This document shows, piece by piece, positions 14,780 through 22,733 of a stretch of DNA of 25,749 bases. Position numbers and translations under genes: made by a program. Under the pieces are notes generated by a model. The model was given only the letters and a program-made list of their open reading frames with translations. It did not search any database and was not told the origin of the DNA. The DNA comes from DATKMP01 sp035541775 (lineage in GTDB: Bacteria; Bacteroidota; Ignavibacteria; UBA10030), in the NCBI GenBank assembly GCA_035541775.1, contig DATKMP010000060.1:1-25749 (forward strand), in the 5' to 3' direction. The stretch's first letter is position 1. Every line of letters starts with the position of its first letter.

Positions 14780-16087
14780 ATGAAACCGACGATATTGGTA
14801 CACCGAGTTGTATTACTGTTGGCGACAGGAACGATTCTGACGAGCAGCAGTTGGGCGCAATTGTTTCAAGCGCGTTTTGTCACGTCAGCGTATGCGTGGC
14901 AGCAAGCAGATACCGTGGGACAATCTGCAAATCATTTCTATGGTTTTCAATCGGCACAATTTTCACTTGCCGCGGAACGGTTTTCGTTTCATACCAATCT
15001 TCAAGGGTTCAATGATTTCAGCGGGCCCTTGAAGAATGAAGGAATCCTTCGTGTCTATGATCTTTATGCGAAGTATGCCGGCATCATGAATGCGGTCGAT
15101 GTGAGTGTCGGCCGGCAGTCGGTGTTTGCCGGAGCGGGAAGTGGAACGATCGATGGCGGCATGGTGACGGTGCGAATGCCGAACTATCCGATCAAACTGC
15201 TTGGGTATTACGGCGCGCTGCCGGTAGAAGATTATAAATTTAAATTGATCGACAATACCAAGAGCAACAATATGCTGGGCGGACAAATTGTCGGTTCGCC
15301 GGCGGAGTTTGCCACCGTCTCGCTCAGTTACATGCGCAAAGAAATTTTGCCGGAGTCCTATTGGGCGAAGCGCGCGTACGATTCGACGCTTCAACTGCAC
15401 GATGTGGAAATTACACCGTCGTCCGAATCGGAACAATATCTCAGCGGCGACGTGAATTTAGAATTTCACGATGCCGTTTCCGGGTATGCACGGTACGATT
15501 ATGATGTAAATCAAGAAAAAACTTCGCGCATTCAATTCTCCACGCGTATTAAAATAACGGAGCCGTTATCGTTGACAGGCGAATACCTTCACCGAGAACC
15601 ACGCCTTTCGTATAATTCTATTTTCTGGGTGTTCGCGTATAATACCGTCGATGAATATGAAGTCGGCGCGGAATATACATTGTGCAAAAATTGGCAGGTG
15701 TTTGGAAAATACGGCGAAGTTTCGTACGGCGACGATCGTTCTCATCAGGTAACACTCGGCAGCAACACAAAATATGTGTCGGCGAGCGCGAGTTGGAATG
15801 CAGGATACGGCGGATCGCTTGCAGCGCTGTCGGCCAATGCCGGATATCCGTTGTGGAATAATAAACTTACGCCGACCGTGATGGTGAGTTATGCACAATA
15901 TCGATTGAGCGATGCGGATGATTTGGTGAATGCGTTAAGCGGCGGCGCGGGTCTCGTGTACCGTCCGGTGCAGGCGCTGTCGTTCGACGGACAGGTGCAG
16001 TATATTCAAAATAAAATTTACGATGATGATGTGCGCTTCTTTCTCCGGTGCAGTTATCATTTGAGCGAACGATTAAATATTTTTTGA
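14780..16087 (+). CDS. outer-membrane beta-barrel porin of the cytochrome cluster
   Basis: The protein is 435 residues with a signal peptide ending near SSSWAQ (residue 27). It has no haem motif. The mature part is a run of amphipathic beta strands rich in Tyr, Gly and Ser, for example VSGYARYDYDV, LSLTGEYLHRE, WQVFGKYGEVSYGD and LSFDGQVQYIQ. It ends in phenylalanine (LNIF), the usual barrel-assembly signal. Length suggests about 16-20 strands, shorter than the 26-strand MtrB type. It is embedded between cytochrome genes and followed after 7 bases by the 14-haem protein. The attractive role is therefore the sheath through which cytochromes conduct electrons over the outer membrane. A plain solute porin remains possible. 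Confidence 0.75.
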   Translation: MKPTILVHRVVLLLATGTILTSSSWAQLFQARFVTSAYAWQQADTVGQSANHFYGFQSAQFSLAAERFSFHTNLQGFNDFSGPLKNEGILRVYDLYAKYAGIMNAVDVSVGRQSVFAGAGSGTIDGGMVTVRMPNYPIKLLGYYGALPVEDYKFKLIDNTKSNNMLGGQIVGSPAEFATVSLSYMRKEILPESYWAKRAYDSTLQLHDVEITPSSESEQYLSGDVNLEFHDAVSGYARYDYDVNQEKTSRIQFSTRIKITEPLSLTGEYLHREPRLSYNSIFWVFAYNTVDEYEVGAEYTLCKNWQVFGKYGEVSYGDDRSHQVTLGSNTKYVSASASWNAGYGGSLAALSANAGYPLWNNKLTPTVMVSYAQYRLSDADDLVNALSGGAGLVYRPVQALSFDGQVQYIQNKIYDDDVRFFLRCSYHLSERLNIF

Positions 16088-16094
16088 GCATGCT

Positions 16095-17333
16095 ATGAAA
16101 ACATTTCGACGAACAAGGAAAGCAAGGTGGATGCGCGCGTCGCTGGCAGTGCTGGCTGCGGGAAGTTGCATGGTTGCATTCACGATGAACATGACATCAC
16201 GCGAAACGGCGGGCAGCGATCATCAGCCGAAGCGCGTAAAATTTTCGCATTCATTTCATGTGAACGAAGCAGGCATCGCTTGCACGGATTGCCACGCATC
16301 CGCAGCAACCAGCACGCTGGCTTCGGATAATCTTTTGGCGACGATGGGAGCATGCCGGAATTGCCACGAAGAGCCGATGAAAAATAATTGTACGTATTGC
16401 CATACGAATGCCGATACAGCGACGTACACCGCATCGCCTAATCCAAAACGCGAATTGATCTTCTCGCACAAATTTCATACGGAAGAACAAAAAGTCGAAT
16501 GCGAAACATGCCATAAAAAAATCGATGATGCCGCCGCACTGACCGGAACACTGGTGCCGGAAATGGCAACGTGTGTAACGTGTCATAATGATGTCAAAGC
16601 GTCGAACGCATGCGAAAAATGTCATACAAATTTTGCGTCGCTCCGGCCGAAAGATCACAACCGTTCGGATTTTATTCATGAACACAAACAGCTTGCGCGA
16701 GTCGATAATGCAAAATGCGGAACGTGCCATGCGCAGGAATCGTGTGCGGAATGCCATGACGGCGGCGAGTTGATGAAGGTAAATGTTCCCGGAACCAATC
16801 TTGTTTCTCCGCATTCACCGCGCTTAATGGCGAACGACCGAGGCCAGGGAATGGGATTGACAAAAGTGCATGATCTCAATTTCCGTTACACGCATGGCAT
16901 TGAAGCGAAAGGAAAAATTACAGAATGCCAGACCTGTCACAGCGATGAAACATTTTGCACAACCTGCCACATGGCGGGCGGTAATGGAACCCAAGCGTCA
17001 TTTAAGCCGAAATCGCATAATGAAGCGGGATTCGTTTTGCTTGGTGTCGGAAGCGGTGGCGGGCAACATGCAAAACTTGCTAAACGCGATATTGAATCAT
17101 GTTCAGCATGCCATAACTCGGATGGAGCCGATCCGACGTGCATTCAATGTCACATGGATGCCGATGGTATAAAAGGTACAGATCCTAAAACTCATGATAG
17201 TGGATTTATGGCAAACGATCATGGCTCTTGGCATACTGATCCCGGAGCGACTTGCTATATGTGTCACACTGATGCCAATGCACATCCGGGCGGTGTGAAG
17301 GGACAGCGATTTTGCGGTTATTGTCATCGTTAA
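16095..17333 (+). CDS. periplasmic 14-haem c-type cytochrome (c7/c3-like modules)
   Basis: The protein is 412 residues with an N-terminal signal or anchor (basic residues 4-14, hydrophobic to about 30). CxxCH motifs begin at Cys63, 87, 99, 136, 160, 173, 208, 217, 278, 288, 336, 349, 387 and 407. The last ends one residue before the C-terminus. Repeats of the form FSHxFH followed by two or three closely spaced CxxCH motifs (FSHSFHV at 50, FSHKFHT at 123) are typical of cytochrome c7/class III modules, with the FSH histidine as distal ligand. Genes of this kind next to a porin act like MtrA or OmaB inside or below the barrel. AGSC at 22-25 resembles a lipobox only weakly. The porin lies 7 bases upstream and a lipoprotein cytochrome 9 bases downstream, so one transcript is likely. 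Confidence 0.84.
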   Translation: MKTFRRTRKARWMRASLAVLAAGSCMVAFTMNMTSRETAGSDHQPKRVKFSHSFHVNEAGIACTDCHASAATSTLASDNLLATMGACRNCHEEPMKNNCTYCHTNADTATYTASPNPKRELIFSHKFHTEEQKVECETCHKKIDDAAALTGTLVPEMATCVTCHNDVKASNACEKCHTNFASLRPKDHNRSDFIHEHKQLARVDNAKCGTCHAQESCAECHDGGELMKVNVPGTNLVSPHSPRLMANDRGQGMGLTKVHDLNFRYTHGIEAKGKITECQTCHSDETFCTTCHMAGGNGTQASFKPKSHNEAGFVLLGVGSGGGQHAKLAKRDIESCSACHNSDGADPTCIQCHMDADGIKGTDPKTHDSGFMANDHGSWHTDPGATCYMCHTDANAHPGGVKGQRFCGYCHR

Positions 17334-17342
17334 AAGGATGGA

Positions 17343-18197
17343 ATGCTTATGAAAAACTCTACTCTGATAATGATGATCTTCTGCATGCTTCTTGTCGTAT
17401 CGTGCAGCGATATAAAAAATAATTTGCCTGTGACAACAGGGCCTACATCGATTACCCATAGTACGGGATGGACGGATACAAGCTCGGCGAATTTTCATGG
17501 AAAATATATTGCTGCGATGGCATTTGATATTCGCCCATGTCAACAATGTCATGGTGCTGATTATGCTGGCGGAACGTCCGGTAAATCATGTCTTGTATGC
17601 CACTCGCAATCCGGCGGTCCAGAAAATTGTGCGACGTGCCACGGCATGCCGCCTCCGCCATCGCTGAACGGCGGTACTGCTTATACCGCGTACGGCGTCG
17701 GTGCACATTTGATTCATTGGAACGGCACCGGTGCCTATTCTACGTATTCCATGATGTGCGAAAAGTGCCATCAGATGCCGACGAGTATGTACGGCACAAC
17801 CCATATCACGTCAACAGGCCGTGCGAACGTTATCTTTGCAGATCCGTTAGCGGCTTTGACAACCGGCGGTGTCACGCCTGTTCCTGCATATCAATATGAT
17901 TCTCTCCGATGTTCGAATACATTTTGTCATGGTACATGGCGATTGACGAAATCCGGCCTTGCCAGCGATTCAGTCTTTACAGATTCGGTGATGATCGGAA
18001 ATAATTATGCACCGCATTGGAATGGCGGTCCGGCAGAAAAAACATGCGGCACATGTCATAACAATCCGCCAACCGGGCATAAATCATACACGCAAGCATG
18101 CTCGGCATGCCACGAAGATATTACAACTGCTGCCGGTAAATTAAAACATATGAACGGCAAGATTGATCTTACCGGCGGTGTTGTCCGTAGTTTTTAG
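17343..18197 (+). CDS. lipoprotein seven-haem cytochrome with CxxxxCH motif
   Basis: The protein is 284 residues; a second ATG at 17349 is an equally good start. The N-terminus is a lipoprotein signal with LLVVSC at 16-21 as lipobox, so Cys21 would be lipidated. Haem motifs are CxxCH at Cys66, 83, 96, 139, 235 and 253, plus a CX4CH motif (Cys190 to Cys195-His196). The wording around the latter (PAYQYDSLRCSNTFCHGTW) matches the CxxxxCH/CxxCH domain found in many Geobacter outer-surface cytochromes. It is therefore a good candidate for an outer-membrane or surface electron exit. The cognate 14-haem and porin genes lie directly upstream. The Ser-Asp after the lipid Cys could affect sorting, but the rule for this lineage is unknown. 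Confidence 0.82.
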   Translation: MLMKNSTLIMMIFCMLLVVSCSDIKNNLPVTTGPTSITHSTGWTDTSSANFHGKYIAAMAFDIRPCQQCHGADYAGGTSGKSCLVCHSQSGGPENCATCHGMPPPPSLNGGTAYTAYGVGAHLIHWNGTGAYSTYSMMCEKCHQMPTSMYGTTHITSTGRANVIFADPLAALTTGGVTPVPAYQYDSLRCSNTFCHGTWRLTKSGLASDSVFTDSVMIGNNYAPHWNGGPAEKTCGTCHNNPPTGHKSYTQACSACHEDITTAAGKLKHMNGKIDLTGGVVRSF

Positions 18198-18278
18198 AGA
18201 GGAATATTTTTTAGGCGAACTTTTAAACATTGTTGTGTTGGGACCATGTTCAATCTTTCCATTTTAGTAGAGGTGGTT

Positions 18279-19547
18279 ATGAAAAAAAAATATAGACAAC
18301 TTGCCTTCAGCGTGATAGGGATTTTTCTTGTCGTAGCGCTGACGGGTTGCACAAAAGAAGGTCCTGCAGGCCCACAAGGCCCTTCCGGCGCGAGCAGTAC
18401 CGATACGTTATCCTTGGTGGGATTTGCGCCGGGCATTAAATGTACGACGTGTCATAATTCGATAGATACAACCTATTACGTTCTGGCAAAAGAATTTGAA
18501 TACTCTGCCTCCGATCATGCAACCGGCGGCGATGAAGACCGCAATACCAATCAATGTGCCGGTTGCCATACGAACGAGGGATTTCAAGATCGTTACAATA
18601 GAGGATTTGCAAGCGAGACCTTCACGATCAATGCTCCTTCCGGTCCTATGGCGAGCCAGACTTATTCCAACTCCTCGCCGCCGGGGTGTTTCACATGCCA
18701 TTCGCCGCATAGCCGCGCAAATTTTACCGTTCTTGATTCCGGTGCAGTGAATATTTATACGCTTCTTGCCAATCAAACAACGAAACAGTGGAATAGTTCT
18801 GCCGCTTCGAACTTATGTGTGAAATGTCATCAACCGCGCATGACGTCCACCTTCCTGACTTCTGCGCCGTATTCCTGGCAGCCAGATCCTTCAAAAATAA
18901 ATACCACCGATACTGCAAAGATTTATACTACACGCTGGAACAATCACGTCTCCGGCGAAGCAGCGCAGACCTTGCTGGGATTCGGCGGATTTGAATTTTC
19001 TGGTTACACATATTCAAATTCCACGCACACGAATCTCGTCGGTTTGAAATCGCTTGGTTGTGAGGATTGCCACATGGAAACGCCGATCAGCAATCAGACG
19101 GGCGGACACACATTTCGCGCCGTCGGTTACACGCCATCCGGCGCATCTGCCGAGACGTATAATAATTTTAACGGCTGCAATACTTCGTATTGTCATAACG
19201 GAGCGGTATCAACTTCTAGTGCATCGTATTGGACGATTCGCAACACGATTACTTCCGAATTATCGCAACTGGCGCACTTGATGATGGATACCAACACCAC
19301 GAAAAAGTGGTCGCTGCCTCAGAGCGGTAAGGCGGTTCCGTGGGTCACGTTCACTGTCAACGGAACCGATACGACTTGGGCACAAGCCAACGCATCGACG
19401 TCGAAACCATTAGTCGTCGTTCCGGCTGCCAAAGCAGGCGCTCTCTGGAATTTACAGCAAGTGATGTATGATGCCAGCATGGGTGTGCACAATTATAAAT
19501 ATACAAAAGCGTTGTTAGATGCTTCCATTGCGGAACTGAATAAATAA
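18279..19547 (+). CDS. lipoprotein six-haem cytochrome with collagen-like N-terminal linker
   Basis: The protein is 422 residues, started at 18279 where GAGGTGG lies about 4 bases upstream; an upstream in-frame ATG at 18246 lacks this. The lipobox LTGC ends at Cys24 and is followed by KEGPAGPQGPSG, a short Gly-X-Y run (28-37). Haem motifs are CxxCH at Cys55, 93, 137, 180 and 261, and CX4CH at Cys300 (GCNTSYCH). Spacing between haems is wider than in its neighbours and the final 115 residues have none, so there is room for another domain or binding surface. It is probably the terminal, surface-located cytochrome of the cluster. The family is not specifically recognised. A strong terminator follows 40 bases after the stop. 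Confidence 0.8.
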   Translation: MKKKYRQLAFSVIGIFLVVALTGCTKEGPAGPQGPSGASSTDTLSLVGFAPGIKCTTCHNSIDTTYYVLAKEFEYSASDHATGGDEDRNTNQCAGCHTNEGFQDRYNRGFASETFTINAPSGPMASQTYSNSSPPGCFTCHSPHSRANFTVLDSGAVNIYTLLANQTTKQWNSSAASNLCVKCHQPRMTSTFLTSAPYSWQPDPSKINTTDTAKIYTTRWNNHVSGEAAQTLLGFGGFEFSGYTYSNSTHTNLVGLKSLGCEDCHMETPISNQTGGHTFRAVGYTPSGASAETYNNFNGCNTSYCHNGAVSTSSASYWTIRNTITSELSQLAHLMMDTNTTKKWSLPQSGKAVPWVTFTVNGTDTTWAQANASTSKPLVVVPAAKAGALWNLQQVMYDASMGVHNYKYTKALLDASIAELNK

Positions 19548-19586
19548 TGTGACGGAACAATAGCATTACGTCGCGAGGGATAAATG

Positions 19587-19620
19587 GTGTGCGGGAACTT
19601 CATTCCCGCACACGTGTTTT
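19587..19620 (+). terminator. rho-independent terminator closing the cytochrome cluster
   Basis: GTGTGCGGGAA (19587-19597) pairs perfectly with TTCCCGCACAC (19603-19613) around a 5-base loop, and GTGTTTT follows. This 11-bp GC-rich stem with a T-run ends the transcript of the lipoprotein cytochromes. Confidence 0.8.
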
Positions 19621-19705
19621 AGAAGGAAAACATCGGAGTCTTTGAAACCTTCTAAAATATTCCGATGTTTGAATCCAAGAATCATTATCCATCTCAAAAG
19701 GAAAA

Positions 19706-21946
19706 ATGTGTATGATCGGCTCTCTTTTTATCTGGATTGCGTGTGCGGCTGCCGTTGCATCGTCGTGCTTCTATGTGCTTGCAGGAACCAAGGAACAATA
19801 TCTGCCTGCGGCACGAACGAGTTTTTACAGTACGGTGATCGGTGTGTTTGTTGCCGCCGCGCTGCTCTGGATTTTTATTCTTCAACACCGGTTTGAGTAC
19901 AATTATATTGCCAGCTACAGTTCGCGGGAATTACCCACCGCATTATTGATCACAACATTTTGGGCGGGACAAGAAGGGAGTTTTTTGCTGTGGACCTTGT
20001 TTGCCACCGTCATCGCACTTGTGCTCCGGCGTTTTACCTTGAAGAATAACATGGAACGCGAAGTGATGGCAGTGTACATGCTTGCCGTCGCATTTCTTTT
20101 GGGATTGATCTCGATAAAATCTCCGTTTCAATATGTTTGGGATGCACATCCGGCAGAGGTACCGTACGGCATGATTCCTCCGGACGGAAGAGGATTGAAT
20201 CCGCTGCTGCAAAATTTTTGGATGATCATTCATCCGCCGATTCTCTTTCTTGGTTTTGCGATGCTGGCAGTTCCGTTCGCATTTGCGCTCGCATCGCTCT
20301 GGCAGAAACAATATCACGAATGGATTTCCGTGGCGATGCCATGGGTCTTGATGGGCAGCATTGCCCTCGGTGCCGGAATGATGCTGGGCGGCTACTGGGC
20401 GTACGGTGTGCTCGGCTGGGGCGGCTGGTGGGGATGGGATCCGGTGGAAAATTCTTCGCTCGTGCCATGGATGGGCGCCATCATTCTTCTCCATACCATG
20501 CGCGTTCAAATGAGGACAGGAAAACTTGTCCGGACGAATTTTACGCTTGCGATGCTTTTATATTTACTTGTGATTTACAGTACGTTCCTGACACGCAGCG
20601 GTGTGCTTGCCAATGCATCCGTGCATTCCTTTGTCGATCCCGGAACGGTGGTGTATTCGTTGTTGCTTATTTGGCTGGCCGCCGCGGCTGCGTCGGGGTT
20701 CAGTTTGCTGTGGCTGCGCCGCAAGGATTTGCACACAACAGGTTCATCTTCTCCGCTGTTATCGCGCGAATCCATCCTTTCGCTTGCAACTATTGTCATG
20801 GGAGCGTGTGCTCTCATCACTCTTTTCGGTACCAGTATGCCGCTTTTTTCCACATCAACGGTAGAATCTTCATTCTATGATCATGCCAATCTTCCGTTAG
20901 CAATGGTGATGTTGTTGTTGCTGGGAATCAGCTTGCGCGTAAAATGGAATGAAGAACATATGGCCTTAAAAAATATTCTCTGGCCTGCCGCTGTCGCAGC
21001 ACTTGTCGCTGTCGGATCGATCTTTGCCGGATTGCATGATGCGCTTGCCGTGAGTCTGGTTTTTTCGTCCTTCTTCGCATTCATCATTGCGATGGAGTAT
21101 GGAATTCGGACGGCAAAACGACAAGTACGATTTATCGGCGGATCGCTTTCTCACATCGGATTTGCATTGCTGCTGCTGGCAATTCTTGCATCAGGCAGAT
21201 ACGGGCATAAACGCTCCATCGCGCTGCCGTTGAATCAACCGCAATCCATTTTCGGTTATACCCTGACATACACCGGTGACTCGCTTCTTGCTGACGGAAA
21301 AACTCGTTATGCTGTCCGCATCGATCGGAACAACAGCGCGCATACGTTGGCGCCGGAGATTATGGAAAATTCCCAGAACGAACAAATCCGCACGCCGGAC
21401 TATTGGAGTTTTCTAACAAAAGATTTTTACATTGAACCGGTTTCGTTAGAACCTGGCAGTGCACGGACACTTCCGCAAACCGTCATCGATCTTGCAAAAA
21501 ATGAACCGGTGGAATATGGGCCGATGACTCTTACATTTCTGCGTTTCGAACTTGGTGCACACAGCAACGGGAACGCCATGGGTGCAGAAAACATGACGAT
21601 TGGTGCGGTCGTGGAAGTGAAAACGATCAACGGCGTGGAGCAGCTTACGCCGATGACGACATACAATCGGCGGGGAAATCCGAAAATGCAAACAGTGTAT
21701 ATGAAATCCGGCCATCTCGGATTTCAATTGGAATCGATGAATGTTGGGATGAATGGAACGAAATCGAAAGTTCGTATCAACATTGTCGGAATGGAAGGTA
21801 TGACGCATACAACCCCAACGCCCGATATGTTTGTTGCTGAAGTCAGCGTGAAACCGTTGATGAGTTTTGTATGGCTCTCGGCGTTGTTGCTTCTTGCGGG
21901 GCTGGCAATTGCGATGCTGCGCCGGATAAAACAAAAAGCAGAATAA
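19706..21946 (+). CDS. ccmF: cytochrome c haem lyase CcmF
   Basis: The protein is 746 residues and largely membrane-embedded (about 14-15 helices), with a periplasmic C-terminal domain (about 500-710) and a final helix. CcmF receives haem from CcmE and attaches it to CxxCH cysteines on the periplasmic side. The haem-handling WWD motif is clear as WGGWWGWDPVENSS at 238-251. Flanking ligand histidines are His176 (IIHPPILF) and His307 (ASVHSFVDPG). Length is slightly above the E. coli protein. Two ATGs (19706 and 19712) follow AAAGGA. No other ccm genes are in the window, but the 51 haem sites just upstream explain why one would be needed here. Its own transcript starts after the terminator at 19587-19620. 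Confidence 0.93.
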   Translation: MCMIGSLFIWIACAAAVASSCFYVLAGTKEQYLPAARTSFYSTVIGVFVAAALLWIFILQHRFEYNYIASYSSRELPTALLITTFWAGQEGSFLLWTLFATVIALVLRRFTLKNNMEREVMAVYMLAVAFLLGLISIKSPFQYVWDAHPAEVPYGMIPPDGRGLNPLLQNFWMIIHPPILFLGFAMLAVPFAFALASLWQKQYHEWISVAMPWVLMGSIALGAGMMLGGYWAYGVLGWGGWWGWDPVENSSLVPWMGAIILLHTMRVQMRTGKLVRTNFTLAMLLYLLVIYSTFLTRSGVLANASVHSFVDPGTVVYSLLLIWLAAAAASGFSLLWLRRKDLHTTGSSSPLLSRESILSLATIVMGACALITLFGTSMPLFSTSTVESSFYDHANLPLAMVMLLLLGISLRVKWNEEHMALKNILWPAAVAALVAVGSIFAGLHDALAVSLVFSSFFAFIIAMEYGIRTAKRQVRFIGGSLSHIGFALLLLAILASGRYGHKRSIALPLNQPQSIFGYTLTYTGDSLLADGKTRYAVRIDRNNSAHTLAPEIMENSQNEQIRTPDYWSFLTKDFYIEPVSLEPGSARTLPQTVIDLAKNEPVEYGPMTLTFLRFELGAHSNGNAMGAENMTIGAVVEVKTINGVEQLTPMTTYNRRGNPKMQTVYMKSGHLGFQLESMNVGMNGTKSKVRINIVGMEGMTHTTPTPDMFVAEVSVKPLMSFVWLSALLLLAGLAIAMLRRIKQKAE

Positions 21947-21967
21947 GGTTTTGTGTCTGTGTAAAAA

Positions 21968-21994
21968 AAACGAGCGATCGTTCATCGCTCGTTT
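21968..21994. terminator. bidirectional terminator between convergent genes
   Basis: AAACGAGCGAT (21968-21978) and ATCGCTCGTTT (21984-21994) make a perfect 11-bp stem with a 5-base loop. An A-run lies before it (T-run on the minus strand) and GTTT is at its end. It separates ccmF from the convergent minus-strand gene at 22012 and could end both. Confidence 0.75.
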
Positions 21995-22011
21995 GAAAAC
22001 ACCTTGCAATG

Positions 22012-22695
22012 TTAATGAATAATGTCCCGCCAGAAATAAGTTTTCTTGACTTGGTCGGCAAGCAAAATATCTTTGGGAATAATGCGGATCGATGCTTCTT
22101 TGTCAAAACTTACCTGTGAAAGCTCGACGAAAAAATGTACTTTGAAATACACGTTTGCCTCTTCGCTTTTTGCTTTCCGAGCGAGGTCGCGTTCTACCTT
22201 CCATTTAAAATCGGGCGTAAATTTTAATTGCAGTCTCGATGTTCGGTATCCGTTCAGAGTACTGTCGATGAGTTCTACATAATTATTTTCCGGCACCACG
22301 CATGCCACGGTGGGGACATTGTAAGGCGCCTCAATGGTTACCGGACATGTAACAGAATATTCCTGTGCGTCCGCATCGTATGATACGAGCGACGCCTTTA
22401 ACCACACACCGTATGTTTTGGAATGTCTGGGAAGATTTTCGATAAAATTCTTACGCAAAGCCGCAATACGATCATGAAATTCCGCAGTGGTTTCGAACTC
22501 GCCGCGTTTGCCGATGTTCTGAGTTTGTTTGTCGAGTTCATCGCGCAGAAAAGTCCATTCCGTTTTAAGCACCTCCGAAAAATTTTCAGGCGTCATGTTT
22601 TCGTTTTGATATGCGGTGGTTTGTTGCGCCGGTGATCGAGAGATCCAGCATACAACAAAAAGGGCAAGCATCAAAAGAAATCGAAATTGTTTCAT
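22012..22695 (-). CDS. exported protein of unknown function
   Basis: The protein is 227 residues, started at 22695 because AAAGGA lies 5 bases upstream; an ATG two codons earlier overlaps that site. A signal peptide covers residues 1-24 (ending SRSPAQ). The mature part begins with a helical region containing GEFETTAEFHDRIAALRKNF (about 64-83). This resembles the KGEFET-x-x-E-(Y/F) stretch seen in many uncharacterised periplasmic proteins. A beta-rich second half with two cysteines follows (SVTCPVTIEAPYNVPTVACV, about 114-133). No enzyme motif is seen. It lies 38 bases downstream of the PPOX gene on the same strand, so the two may share a transcript. Confidence 0.7.
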   Translation of the reverse strand: MKQFRFLLMLALFVVCWISRSPAQQTTAYQNENMTPENFSEVLKTEWTFLRDELDKQTQNIGKRGEFETTAEFHDRIAALRKNFIENLPRHSKTYGVWLKASLVSYDADAQEYSVTCPVTIEAPYNVPTVACVVPENNYVELIDSTLNGYRTSRLQLKFTPDFKWKVERDLARKAKSEEANVYFKVHFFVELSQVSFDKEASIRIIPKDILLADQVKKTYFWRDIIH

Positions 22696-22733
22696 AGTCA
22701 TCCTTTCACCATTTCTGATCCGTCTTCAAAAAA

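Noticed and set aside
14780..16087. MtrB/PioB-type decahaem-associated porin assignment
   Set aside because: The protein is far shorter than MtrB and lacks a recognisable CxxC motif near the N-terminus, so only a general porin call is made.
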